DNA of 11,646 nt, taken from CAIXQW01 sp046049675. Its GTDB lineage: Bacteria > Bacteroidota > Bacteroidia > Chitinophagales > Chitinophagaceae. The stretch lies in assembly GCA_046049675.1 (NCBI GenBank), contig JBJORA010000037.1:1-11646 (forward strand). Direction: 5' to 3'. The notes below the pieces were generated by a model that was given only the letters and a program-made list of their open reading frames with translations, did no database searches and was not told the DNA's origin. Of this stretch, positions 1 to 7,305 are shown one piece after another; position 1 is the first letter of the stretch; each line of letters opens with the position of its first letter. A program made the position numbers and the translations under genes.

Positions 1-2
1 CT

Positions 3-1355
3 GCACGTTTCGATAATGATAGAAGCGAACGCCCTTCACGTGGTCGTAGTTCAGAAGGTAGTAGCTACGGCGACAGAAGTGGTGCGCCACGCAAGCCTCG
101 TTTTGACAGCGATCGTCCTGCGCGCTTTGACAATGATAGAAGCGAACGCCCTTCACGCGGTCGTAGTGCCGAAGGTGGTAGTTATGGCGACAGAAGTGCT
201 GCACCACGCAAGCCTCGCACAGCAGGTGATCGTCCTGCGCGCTTTGATAATGATAGAAGCGATCGTCCTGCGCGTACCCGCAATATGGAAGGTGGAAGTT
301 ATAACGAAAGAAGTGCTGCACCACGTAAGCCACGAACTGATGGAGATGGCGATCGTCCTTTATCACGCAGTGCACGTAGTGGTCCAAGGGCAACCGCTGG
401 TCATGCTAAAAGCAGTTTCAAGAAAACAGGGCCAAAGGAAAAAAAAACAAGCGGCCCTAAACAACAAGCAGGTAATTTCTTTACACAGAATTTTGGCATT
501 GATAAACCCATTAGCAAAAAGCAACGCATCACAGCTGCTGACGATGCCTATTTTGAACGAGTAGCAGAAAAGCTTCGTTTTCAAGACGAGCAACGCATGT
601 CCGATCGCGAGCAGTTTAACAACGAAGTGCCCGAGCATGAAGTAATGCCCCTCAATAAATTTCTTGCGCACGCTGGTGTTAGTGGCCGACGTGAAGCTGC
701 GGATATCGTAAAGAGTGGTCGTGTAACTGTTAACGGAGAAGGAATTACCGAACCTGGCTATAAAGTTCAAGCACAAGATATTATTAAGCTAGATGGTAAG
801 CAATTGCAACGCCAAGGCAAATTGGTTTATATTCTACTTAATAAGCCTAAAGATTATATCACTACTAACGAAGACGATAAAGGTCGTAAAACAGTTTTAG
901 ATCTTGTACAAGATACAGGCGCCGACCGTATTTATCCGGTTGGTCGTTTAGATAGAAATACAAGTGGCCTTATACTTTTGACAAACGATGGCGAGCTCGC
1001 TCAAAAATTGAGTCACCCGCGTTATCATGTACAAAAGCTGTATCAAGTTAATTTAGATAAGCCTTTAAGCAAAGAACATTTCAAAGAAATAATGGCAGGC
1101 TTAGAATTAGAAGACGGCGTTACGCAAGTAGATGAATTGGCCTATGCCGATGCCGCTGACCATTCTAAAGTTGGCATTCAAATACATAGTGGTAAAAACA
1201 GAATTGTACGTCGTATTTTCGAAAGTCTTGGTTACGAAGTAAAACAACTAGATCGTGTGATGTATGCCAATCTTACAAAGAAAAATCTACCACGCGGCAA
1301 GTGGCGTTTCTTAAATGCTACAGAAGTTCGCTATCTAAAACATTTTAAGCACTAA
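3..1355 (+). CDS. rluB: RluB/RsuA-family rRNA pseudouridine synthase with repeat-rich N-terminal extension, 5' partial
   Basis: This enzyme probably isomerises a uridine of 23S rRNA to pseudouridine. The frame is open from the window edge with no stop, giving 450 visible residues, so the true start lies outside; the first in-frame ATG (285) is only an internal methionine. Residues 3-119 are three 39-residue repeats rich in Arg, Ser, Gly and Asp. A Lys-rich linker follows. An S4 RNA-binding domain begins near nt 645 (MPLNKFLAHAGVSGRREA). The catalytic domain carries GRLDRNTSG with the nucleophilic Asp at nt 951-953, and later KNRIVRRIFESLGY and GKWRFL, both typical of the RsuA/RluB branch. The family assignment is secure; the exact target uridine (RluB, RluE or RluF type) is inferred. 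Basic disordered tails like this are common on Bacteroidota members and may help bind rRNA. It lies 36 bp before another pseudouridine synthase and is probably co-transcribed with it. Confidence 0.9.
   Translation, partial: ARFDNDRSERPSRGRSSEGSSYGDRSGAPRKPRFDSDRPARFDNDRSERPSRGRSAEGGSYGDRSAAPRKPRTAGDRPARFDNDRSDRPARTRNMEGGSYNERSAAPRKPRTDGDGDRPLSRSARSGPRATAGHAKSSFKKTGPKEKKTSGPKQQAGNFFTQNFGIDKPISKKQRITAADDAYFERVAEKLRFQDEQRMSDREQFNNEVPEHEVMPLNKFLAHAGVSGRREAADIVKSGRVTVNGEGITEPGYKVQAQDIIKLDGKQLQRQGKLVYILLNKPKDYITTNEDDKGRKTVLDLVQDTGADRIYPVGRLDRNTSGLILLTNDGELAQKLSHPRYHVQKLYQVNLDKPLSKEHFKEIMAGLELEDGVTQVDELAYADAADHSKVGIQIHSGKNRIVRRIFESLGYEVKQLDRVMYANLTKKNLPRGKWRFLNATEVRYLKHFKH
9..359 (+). repeat. Three in-frame 117-bp tandem repeats (39 aa each)
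   Basis: Units at 9-125, 126-242 and 243-359 are each exactly 39 codons. They share a core of FDNDRS(E/D)RP, then EG(G/S)SY, then (D/E)RS(G/A)APRKPR and a closing DRP. Unit 3 diverges most in its middle (ARTRN for SRGRS) and end. Units 1 and 2 differ at many third codon positions (ttc/ttt, gat/gac, cgt/cgc, tac/tat) while keeping the amino acids. The two codons at 3-8 (Ala-Arg) match the end of a unit, so more copies probably lie to the left. The whole block is inside the RluB-like gene. Confidence 0.9.
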
Positions 1356-1391
1356 TTGCATTTAACGCTAAACGACTAAGTTTAATACGCC

Positions 1392-2108
1392 ATGCAAATT
1401 TTATCGCACAACGACGACTATATTTTTGTAAACAAGCCAAGCGGCATGCTTACGATACCCGACAGGCACAATGCCGAGTTGCCAAGTGTAGTCGGCAATT
1501 TGCGCAAGCAATTTGAAAAAATATTTATTGTACATCGTATAGATAAAGATACAAGTGGTTGCCTTGTATTCGCGAAACACGAGGATGCACATCGCCATGC
1601 AAGTATACTTTTTGAAACGCGTCAAGTATCAAAAAAATATCTGGGCCTTGTACACGGTAGTATGCCTCAAGAGCAAGGCATGGTTAAGGATCGCATCATG
1701 GAGCATTCTACAGTACCTGGCAAGATGATTGTAAACGCCAAACTAGGCAAAGAAGCCATTACGGAGTATTTAGTAAAAGATAATTTTCGCGGCTACAGTT
1801 TGGTAGAATATACCATCCATACAGGCCGTATGCATCAAATACGACTGCATAGCGCGAACTTAGGTGCACCAATCATATGTGATCCGATATACGGTACAAA
1901 CAAAGCAATTCTTGTAAGCGACATCAAACGTAAGCCTTATAAACTCGACGATAAGCTAGAGCAAGAAATACCAATTCTTAATAGGTTGGCTTTGCATAGT
2001 CACAGCATCAGCTTTATTGATTTAGCTGGGCAAACTGTTGGTGCTGAAGCGCCTTTACACAAAGATATGAGTGCTACTTTGAAGCAGTTTGATAAGTGGG
2101 GAAGGTAG
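1392..2108 (+). CDS. RluA-family pseudouridine synthase
   Basis: A 238-residue stand-alone catalytic-domain pseudouridine synthase that would modify uridines in rRNA and/or tRNA. The N-terminus (DDYIFVNKPSGMLTIPDR) is the usual first strand of the family. The active-site block HRIDKDTSGCLVFAK places the catalytic Asp at residue 51. The later block HTGRMHQIRLHSANLGAPI followed by DPIYG is the RluA-family RNA-binding and fold signature. There is no S4 domain, so in length and layout it resembles RluA more than RluC or RluD, but the substrate cannot be read from the sequence. The ATG at 1392 is chosen because it gives the normal family N-terminus. Only 36 bp separate it from the upstream RluB-like gene and no promoter box is seen between them, so an operon is likely. 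It converges on pheS. Confidence 0.88.
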   Translation: MQILSHNDDYIFVNKPSGMLTIPDRHNAELPSVVGNLRKQFEKIFIVHRIDKDTSGCLVFAKHEDAHRHASILFETRQVSKKYLGLVHGSMPQEQGMVKDRIMEHSTVPGKMIVNAKLGKEAITEYLVKDNFRGYSLVEYTIHTGRMHQIRLHSANLGAPIICDPIYGTNKAILVSDIKRKPYKLDDKLEQEIPILNRLALHSHSISFIDLAGQTVGAEAPLHKDMSATLKQFDKWGR

Positions 2109-2113
2109 GGTGT

Positions 2114-2161
2114 ATTGTTAGATTGTTGAATTGTTGAATGGCTGATTGTCAATTGTTGATT
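2114..2161. repeat. Degenerate short tandem repeats (ATTGTTGA type) between convergent genes
   Basis: The gap between the RluA-family gene and pheS holds a run of 7-8-nt units reading TTGTTAGA, TTGTTGAA, TTGTTGAA, TGGCTGA, TTGTCAA, TTGTTGA. ATTGTTGA is perfectly duplicated at 2122-2129 and 2130-2137 and recurs at 2152-2159. A weak TCAA/TTGA hairpin followed by six T (2149-2165) is too short to call a terminator with confidence. No open reading frame of note is present. Confidence 0.6.
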
Positions 2162-2203
2162 TTTTAGGACTGGAGATCTATTCCCCCCAACAACCACCAT
2201 TCT

Positions 2204-3235
2204 CTACCCTGCCACAAACTGCTCTAAAAACCTTGTATCGTTTTCGCTTAGAATACGAATATCTTTAATGCCATAAAGCATCATGGTCATGCGTTCTACA
2301 CCCATGCCCCAAGCAAAGCCAGTGTATTTATTGCTATCTATGCCACAATTATCTAGCACTTTTGGATGCACCATACCGCAACCTAAAATTTCTACCCAGC
2401 CAGTATGCTTGCATACATTGCAACCTTTGCTATCACATATAAAGCAACTTACATCCATTTCTGCACTTGGTTCTGTAAAAGGGAAGTAGCTCGGACGAAA
2501 ACGCACTTTTACATTCTCGCCAAACATTTCTTGTACAAAGTAGTAGAGCGTTTGTTTTAAATCGGCAAAGCTTACGTTTTCATCAATATACAAGCCTTCT
2601 ATCTGATGAAAAAAGCAATGTGCTCTAGCGCTTACCGTTTCATTGCGATATACACGTCCTGGAAAAACTTGACGAATCGGTAGCTTGCCTTCTTTCATCA
2701 CACGCACTTGCACACTACTGGTATGCGTACGCAAAACCATATCGGGATTTTTACCAATGTAGAACGTATCCTGCATATCACGCGCAGGATGATTTTCAGG
2801 CAAATTAAGTGCTGTAAAGTTGTGCCAATCGTCTTCTATTTCTGGACCCTCGGCAATGGTAAAGCCAATACGTTCAAATACTTGCAGCATACGGTTCATG
2901 GTAATGCTTAGTGGGTGGCGTGCACCTAAACGCTGCTGTGGTGCCGGCAAGCTATTATCTTCTGTTTTGCTTTGTGCGCCAGCCGTACTATCGCCAAAAT
3001 TCTCTTTAGCAGTATTATATTTTTCTTCGGCGTATTGCTTAAACTCGTTCAGTACCAAGCCTGCTTGCTTACGATCATCTGGGTTTACATTTTTCATTTC
3101 GCCCATGATGCTTTTTACCAAACCCTTGGTGCCTAAAAAATGTATGCGATATTGTTCTAAGGTAGCAGCATCTGTAATGCTGTACCCATCTATGTCTTGC
3201 TTATGCTGTGCAATTAAATCAAGCAGATTTTGCAT
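2204..3235 (-). CDS. pheS: Phenylalanyl-tRNA synthetase alpha subunit
   Basis: Catalytic alpha chain of the alpha2-beta2 class II enzyme that charges tRNA-Phe with phenylalanine in the cytoplasm. At 343 residues it is full length. Residues 1-90 form the helical tRNA-binding arm. HPLS followed by a long helix (about 107-125) opens the catalytic domain. GPEIEDDWHNF and LPENHPARDMQDTFYI are class signatures. Motif 2 is FPGRVYRNET (191-200), with the downstream HCFFHQIEGL. A Cys cluster at 264, 267, 272 and 275, followed by TGWVEILGCGMV, is usual for this family. Motif 3 is GFAWGMGVERMTMMLYGI (306-323). The partner pheT is not in the window, so the two subunits are encoded apart. The ATG is preceded by only 5 nt from a perfect -7 box. 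No missing residues were noticed. Confidence 0.97.
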   Translation of the reverse strand: MQNLLDLIAQHKQDIDGYSITDAATLEQYRIHFLGTKGLVKSIMGEMKNVNPDDRKQAGLVLNEFKQYAEEKYNTAKENFGDSTAGAQSKTEDNSLPAPQQRLGARHPLSITMNRMLQVFERIGFTIAEGPEIEDDWHNFTALNLPENHPARDMQDTFYIGKNPDMVLRTHTSSVQVRVMKEGKLPIRQVFPGRVYRNETVSARAHCFFHQIEGLYIDENVSFADLKQTLYYFVQEMFGENVKVRFRPSYFPFTEPSAEMDVSCFICDSKGCNVCKHTGWVEILGCGMVHPKVLDNCGIDSNKYTGFAWGMGVERMTMMLYGIKDIRILSENDTRFLEQFVAG

Positions 3236-3240
3236 AGCTG

Positions 3241-3248
3241 CAAATGTA
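3241..3248 (-). promoter_or_regulatory. Candidate -7 box (TACATTTG) of pheS
   Basis: Read on the minus strand this is TACATTTG, a perfect match to the Bacteroidota TAnnTTTG box. It ends 5 nt before the pheS ATG, so transcription would start at or next to the start codon. No TTG was found about 20 nt upstream, so the -33 element is weak or absent. Confidence 0.5.
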
Positions 3249-3309
3249 AGACGAATTTATTGTGCGGCTAGCTAATGTACTGTTGCTTCGTAAAATTATT
3301 CGTCTGGAT

Positions 3310-3330
3310 TTGTAGAATAGGCTGCTACAA
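3310..3330 (-). other. Inverted repeat downstream of the WG-repeat gene
   Basis: TTGTAG at 3310-3315 and CTACAA at 3325-3330 form a 6-bp stem with a 9-nt loop, just past the stop codon of the minus-strand WG-repeat gene. There is no T-run on the transcript side, so it could only be a weak or Rho-assisted 3' end. It may be chance. Confidence 0.25.
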
Positions 3331-3333
3331 TAG

Positions 3334-5136
3334 TTAATCTTCAAAAAACGCTATGCCATCTGAACGCATGATATCCAAGTAGCCCTTATTTTCTACTACA
3401 AGAAATCTAGTTGTACTGCGAATAACAACTGCAGCATAATTGCCAAACATATAGCCAAGATTGGCAATTGGTTTGTACTTAAACAGCTTAGTATTGGATT
3501 GATATGCATAGCCCTTATCGTCATCGTAGTATTTATGAACTACACCGTAGACATTATTCTTTTTGTAAACAATATTGATGCTTTGTTCGGTTCCACCAAT
3601 ATCTAAGCCAGTGATGTCGGCGTTATTGTTGGTCGGCATTACATCATGCCAAATTGCGTCTATGCTATCTATACTAAGTTGTTTATCTTCATCAAATACA
3701 GCACAACCGTTAGTGCCATTAATGGTGTAAACAAAAATATTACCGTGTACCTTGTAATTGTCTGCCATTTTTGGTTCCTCACTTATCCTACGAGGCTCCC
3801 TAAGCATTCTACCTCTACGCAGTTGTCTACGTGCTTCGATTGCAGCATTAGAGTCAACAGTATTAAGGTAATTATACTTCATCGGCATAATTACTCGATT
3901 GCTATCATCTATTAAGCCAAACAACATTTGCCCATCTGCTTGGTATTGTCCTACAATAAATGCGGTGTTGTAATAGTTGGTATTCCAACTACTTACAACT
4001 ATTATGCTATCGTATTTGCAAGGCACACCTTCTCCGTTCGGATAAAGCACGCCAAACTTCCCTTTTAGTTTAACAAGCATTATGTTATCATAGGTAATTT
4101 CTTGTTTGCCTATTTGATGCTTCACATTTGCATCAATCAATACCACTTTTGTATGAGCAAAGGGCATGACCCATTTTTGAGACTTGTTGGTATACTGATA
4201 GTCTACCATTTCCTTAATACTGGTGTCGCTTAAAAAACTGTACTCCACGCGCTTTAATCTTTGTTGAGGGGAAGCTTCTCTTTGTTCTGAGACAAGCTCA
4301 GGTTCTTCTTCAATATCACTTTCTTCAGGCAAAGGGTTTTTTGCAGCGAAGGCAAGTAAATCCCATTCAGTGCCAAAGTACAATTTGTTTTTATATAACC
4401 ATGCTGCATAATTAAAGCCATGTTCGGTAGTGTCCTTATAGTTTATGGTTAATGCCTGCAGTCTGCTGAAGTAGTAGTCTTCAAAAATACCAGCTTTCAG
4501 TGCAGCTTTGTACTCTCGTCGCAAGGTGTCACCTCTGTATTCTAATCCATAAGTGTCATAACCAAAAGAGATGTTTATTGCGTCGCCCAAAGGTAATGGT
4601 GTCTTGATTAGTTGTTGCTCTTCTGTGTTGTAAAGATAAAATTGGTGCTGGCCATCCAAACGCTTACAATCGATGCCTATATACTTTATGCTATCGTCTG
4701 GCACGACCCAGTCGTGTGGCTTATCGTCCAAGTAGCCAGCAATTTCAACTGCTAGAAAGCTGTCTTTACTCAATAGCTTACCACTTTTGCTGCGTAACTG
4801 ATGTATATAACAAAAGCGCTGCGCATCCACAAAGTATTCATCTATAATATGGTTAAGCTTACTTAGTTTTCCAGCGCTTATCATGCGAAGTTTGCCCTTG
4901 TCATAAAGATGCATATAAGTTTTGCCAGCACTATCTTTTTCGGCATAGTAGCACGAACCTAACCACTCAATTTGTACACTTTTATATTGAGGCTTTATAA
5001 GCACCTTGGCATTGCTATCTGCAAAGCCGTACAAATTGCCTTTGCGATAAGGATAGATTTGCTGTGCAGTAGCAGAATGAAGGAGGCATATTAAAATACA
5101 AGTACAAAGTAGTCGCATAGCGTGTTTTAACGACAT
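3334..5136 (-). CDS. Secreted WG-repeat-like protein of unknown function
   Basis: A 600-residue protein with an N-terminal signal peptide (hydrophobic core LLCTCILICLLHSATA, probable cleavage before QQIYPY), so probably periplasmic or outer-membrane-facing. Four segments resemble WG (KWG) beta-repeats, with the pattern xxYGFxDxxGxxxIxPxYxxV: residues about 30-54 (GNLYGFADSNAKVLIKPQY), 355-380 (GKFGVLYPNGEG then CKYDSI), 403-424 (MLFGLIDDSNRVIMPMKYNYL) and, less clearly, 523-535. Between them lie an acidic linker (270-283) and an Arg-rich stretch (436-450). No catalytic motif was recognised. Such proteins are frequent in Bacteroidota and their role is generally unknown. An alternative start at residue 7 (nt 5118) gives a tidier signal peptide (MRLLCTC) and would clear a TACTTTTA box that overlaps the ATG at 5136. 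It is divergent from the histidine ammonia-lyase gene, 88 bp apart. Confidence 0.8.
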   Translation of the reverse strand: MSLKHAMRLLCTCILICLLHSATAQQIYPYRKGNLYGFADSNAKVLIKPQYKSVQIEWLGSCYYAEKDSAGKTYMHLYDKGKLRMISAGKLSKLNHIIDEYFVDAQRFCYIHQLRSKSGKLLSKDSFLAVEIAGYLDDKPHDWVVPDDSIKYIGIDCKRLDGQHQFYLYNTEEQQLIKTPLPLGDAINISFGYDTYGLEYRGDTLRREYKAALKAGIFEDYYFSRLQALTINYKDTTEHGFNYAAWLYKNKLYFGTEWDLLAFAAKNPLPEESDIEEEPELVSEQREASPQQRLKRVEYSFLSDTSIKEMVDYQYTNKSQKWVMPFAHTKVVLIDANVKHQIGKQEITYDNIMLVKLKGKFGVLYPNGEGVPCKYDSIIVVSSWNTNYYNTAFIVGQYQADGQMLFGLIDDSNRVIMPMKYNYLNTVDSNAAIEARRQLRRGRMLREPRRISEEPKMADNYKVHGNIFVYTINGTNGCAVFDEDKQLSIDSIDAIWHDVMPTNNNADITGLDIGGTEQSINIVYKKNNVYGVVHKYYDDDKGYAYQSNTKLFKYKPIANLGYMFGNYAAVVIRSTTRFLVVENKGYLDIMRSDGIAFFED

Positions 5137-5196
5137 AAAAGTAAGCGCTCATCGCAGATATGGCTTGTTAAGCTTGTCATAAGAATTTGTATAAAG

Positions 5197-5218
5197 GCAA
5201 GGCTTATATTTGCAAGGC
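5197..5218 (+). promoter_or_regulatory. Candidate hutH promoter -7 box (TATATTTG) flanked by direct repeats
   Basis: TATATTTG at 5205-5212 is a perfect TAnnTTTG match ending 12 nt before the ATG. The heptamer GCAAGGC occurs on both sides, at 5197-5203 and 5212-5218, 15 bp apart start to start. The only TTTG upstream (5186-5189) is 15 nt from the box, which is shorter than usual. The repeats could be a regulator binding site, but this is inference. Confidence 0.45.
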
Positions 5219-5224
5219 AAAAAC

Positions 5225-6709
5225 ATGAGTCAGCAATCACAAATAGACCCTGAGCATTGGCGTATTAGCGATGTAATGGCCATACAACCAGGCAATCTAA
5301 GTTTAAGCGCAACAGCAAAACAGAATATTAATAAGTGCCGTCAATACTTAAATGAAAAAGTAAAGGATGGCAAACTCTACTATGGCATCAATACAGGTTT
5401 TGGTAGCTTGTGTAATGTAGCCATCGCACCAGAAGATATCCAACAACTGCAGCACAATCTTGTACTGAGCCACGCCTGCGGCATGGGCCCTGCCATTGAC
5501 GACAAATTGGTACAACTGATGCTGTTGCTAAAAGTAAAAAACTTCGTCTACGGCAATAGCGGTGCGAGTGTAGAAGTAACACAACGTTTAGTAGATATGT
5601 ATAATGCCAATATGCTGCCAATTGTTTACCGCTATGGCTCTTTAGGCGCAAGTGGCGATTTAGCACCATTGGCACATTTATGCATGCCTATCATTGGCGA
5701 AGGCGGTGTAAAGCTGAATGGCCATCAAATGCCAACGGCAGACGCATTGGCGAACTTGGGCTGGCAGAAGATTAATTTACAAAGTAAGGAAGGCTTAGCA
5801 CTACTCAATGGCACACAGTTTATGAGTGCACATGGTGTCTTAGCCGTGCATAAAGCTAAGCGCCTTTTACGTTGGGCCAATATCATTGGTGCATTAAGTG
5901 CAGATGTATGGTTATGTGTAGACAGTCCCTTTGATGCTTTGGTACACGATGTACGTGCACATGCTGGGCAGGTACAAGTGGCTGCAGATATTCGACAATT
6001 ATTGCAAGGCAGCGAATTACAAGCTCTGCCTAAGTCGCAGGTACAAGACCCTTATAGCTTTAGATGCATGCCGCAAGTACATGGCAGCACGGCAGATGTG
6101 ATAACGCGTGTAGAGCAAATTGTAGAACAAGAGATTAATAGCGTTACTGATAATCCGCTTGTTTTTCCAGATGAAGATAAAATAATTAGCGGTGGCAACT
6201 TCCATGGTCAGGTATTGGCCCTACATCTCGACTACCTTGCGATTGCTGTGGCAGAGCTTGGTAATATTAGTGAACGTAGAACTTATCAACTCATCAGTGG
6301 AGAACGCAACTTGCCGCCTTATTTAATAAAAGATGGTGGTTTGAATAGTGGTATGATGATACCGCAATACACAGCAGCAGGCTTGGTAAGTGCTAATAAA
6401 CAACTATGCACTCCAGCAAGTGTCGATAGTATAGTAAGTAGCAATGGCCAAGAAGATCATGTAAGTATGGGCGCCAATGCAGCAGTACAATTGATGGAAG
6501 TCGTTGATAATGTCGAACGCATATTAGCGATTGAATTATTAAATGCAGCGCAGGCCTTGCATTTGCGTGCTCCGTTGAAAAGCTCACCTTACTTGCAAAC
6601 CGTTGTGGACGCTTTGCGACAAAACGTTGCTCCACTAACAACAGATAGGTGGCTCCGCAAAGACATAGAGAGCACGCGGCAGTTTATCGCGAATTATAAG
6701 TTGTCGTAG
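5225..6709 (+). CDS. hutH: Histidine ammonia-lyase
   Basis: Deaminates L-histidine to trans-urocanate and ammonia, the first step of histidine breakdown, in the cytoplasm. The 494 residues from the ATG at 5225 match the usual length. An in-frame TTG at 5210 lies inside the promoter box and is rejected as start. Ala142-Ser143-Gly144 in GSLGASGDLAPLAH form the self-made MIO cofactor, at the same numbering I recall for the Pseudomonas enzyme. Tyr53 (YYGINTGFG) and the Ser82-His83 pair (NLVLSHACG) are the expected active-site residues; Ser-His there favours histidine over the tyrosine or phenylalanine lyases. QEDHVSMG is the C-terminal HAL signature. No hutU, hutI or hutG lies in the window, so the rest of the pathway must be elsewhere or the urocanate has another use. 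A tyrosine ammonia-lyase role is possible but less likely. Confidence 0.92.
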   Translation: MSQQSQIDPEHWRISDVMAIQPGNLSLSATAKQNINKCRQYLNEKVKDGKLYYGINTGFGSLCNVAIAPEDIQQLQHNLVLSHACGMGPAIDDKLVQLMLLLKVKNFVYGNSGASVEVTQRLVDMYNANMLPIVYRYGSLGASGDLAPLAHLCMPIIGEGGVKLNGHQMPTADALANLGWQKINLQSKEGLALLNGTQFMSAHGVLAVHKAKRLLRWANIIGALSADVWLCVDSPFDALVHDVRAHAGQVQVAADIRQLLQGSELQALPKSQVQDPYSFRCMPQVHGSTADVITRVEQIVEQEINSVTDNPLVFPDEDKIISGGNFHGQVLALHLDYLAIAVAELGNISERRTYQLISGERNLPPYLIKDGGLNSGMMIPQYTAAGLVSANKQLCTPASVDSIVSSNGQEDHVSMGANAAVQLMEVVDNVERILAIELLNAAQALHLRAPLKSSPYLQTVVDALRQNVAPLTTDRWLRKDIESTRQFIANYKLS

Positions 6710-6723
6710 AATAAGTTTTTGTT

Positions 6724-6758
6724 ACCACCGCTGCTTCTTAAGCTAGGTTATTGGTGGT
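6724..6758. other. Inverted repeat ACCACC...GGTGGT after hutH
   Basis: ACCACC (6724-6729) and GGTGGT (6753-6758) are complementary arms 23 nt apart, with a smaller GCTT/AAGC hairpin inside. The right arm overlaps the TTG of the next promoter. It may fold at the 3' end of the hutH mRNA or act as an operator; no T-run follows, so an intrinsic terminator is unlikely. Confidence 0.3.
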
Positions 6759-6781
6759 GTATGGTTGCTGATGCATCTTTG
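6751..6781 (+). promoter_or_regulatory. Candidate promoter of the NTF2-fold gene
   Basis: TTG at 6751-6753, a 20-nt spacer, then CATCTTTG at 6774-6781, one mismatch from TAnnTTTG. The box ends 7 nt before the ATG at 6789. The 20-nt spacing is the same as at two other promoters in this window. Confidence 0.45.
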
Positions 6782-6788
6782 AGCTATT

Positions 6789-7142
6789 ATGACAAATTTA
6801 GAAAGAGCACAAGACATTTACGCGATGATGGGTCAAGGCCAATTGTTAGACGCATTCGACAAGTATTATGCCGAGGATGTGGTTATGCAAGAAGCGGGAG
6901 AGCCTGCACGCGAGGGTAAAGCAGTTAATCGTCAATACGAAGAGCAGTTTACAGCGAGCATAGAAGAGTTTCACGGTATGGGTGTAACTGCTATGGCTAG
7001 CAACGAAGAAACTGGTGTGGTAATGAGCGAGAATTGGTTTGAAGCTACAATAAAAGGTGCTGGTCGTGTACACATGCAACAAGTGAATGTTCAAACTTGG
7101 AAAGACGGACAAGTGATTAAGGAAGTTTTCTATCACAAATAG
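6789..7142 (+). CDS. NTF2-like/SnoaL-fold protein
   Basis: A 117-residue cytoplasmic protein with no signal peptide or membrane segment. The pattern of the SnoaL-like NTF2 fold is visible: an N-terminal helix (NLERAQDIYAMMGQGQLLDA), then FDKYYAEDVVMQEAG with the typical Y-x-x-D-V-x-x, then REGKAVNRQYEEQF, followed by alternating strands (GVVMSENWFEATIKG, RVHMQQVNVQTWKDGQVI) and the closing KEVFYHK. The fold serves as enzyme or small-ligand pocket in many unrelated proteins, so no reaction can be assigned. It follows hutH by 79 bp but has its own promoter candidate and is followed by a terminator, so it is probably a single-gene unit. The fold call is fairly sure; the function is unknown. Confidence 0.82.
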   Translation: MTNLERAQDIYAMMGQGQLLDAFDKYYAEDVVMQEAGEPAREGKAVNRQYEEQFTASIEEFHGMGVTAMASNEETGVVMSENWFEATIKGAGRVHMQQVNVQTWKDGQVIKEVFYHK

Positions 7143-7205
7143 TCAAAAGGTTTTATCGAATTTTTTAGGCCAAGCTGTTCATTAATAATTGCTATGGCAT
7201 AACGT

Positions 7206-7238
7206 AAAGGCTAGCCGTTTGGTTAGCTTTTGTGTTTT
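7206..7238 (+). terminator. Intrinsic terminator after the NTF2-fold gene
   Basis: The left arm AAAGGCTAGCC (7206-7216), a GTTT loop and the right arm GGTTAGCTTT (7221-7230) give about ten base pairs, including one G-T pair and one bulged G. A T-rich tail TTGTGTTTT follows. It lies 64 nt past the stop codon and separates this gene from the crotonase gene. Confidence 0.62.
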
Positions 7239-7305
7239 ATAGAAGCCTTACATATTCATTAATTATTATACATAAACAACTGCTTGCAACTATTTCTAAT
7301 TTCCC

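Noticed and set aside
264..285. Cysteine cluster in PheS (residues 264-275, coordinates here are residues) as a fused zinc-binding domain
   Set aside because: A C-x2-C-x4-C-x2-C segment before TGWVEILG is normal in many bacterial PheS proteins.
16..564. 182-codon open frame overlapping the start of the RluB-like gene
   Set aside because: It is a +1-frame shadow of the 117-bp repeats, whose codons rarely give stops in any frame; the RluB frame runs on into conserved S4 and catalytic domains and this one does not.
363..776. 137-codon minus-strand open frame in the RluB-like gene
   Set aside because: Antisense to a conserved coding region, with no promoter box or family signature.
2820..3275. 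151-codon plus-strand open frame antisense to pheS
   Set aside because: Lies opposite conserved pheS sequence; no motif or upstream box supports expression.
5210..5224. TTG start for hutH
   Set aside because: The TTG is part of the TATATTTG box; the ATG at 5225 gives active-site numbering equal to known HAL.
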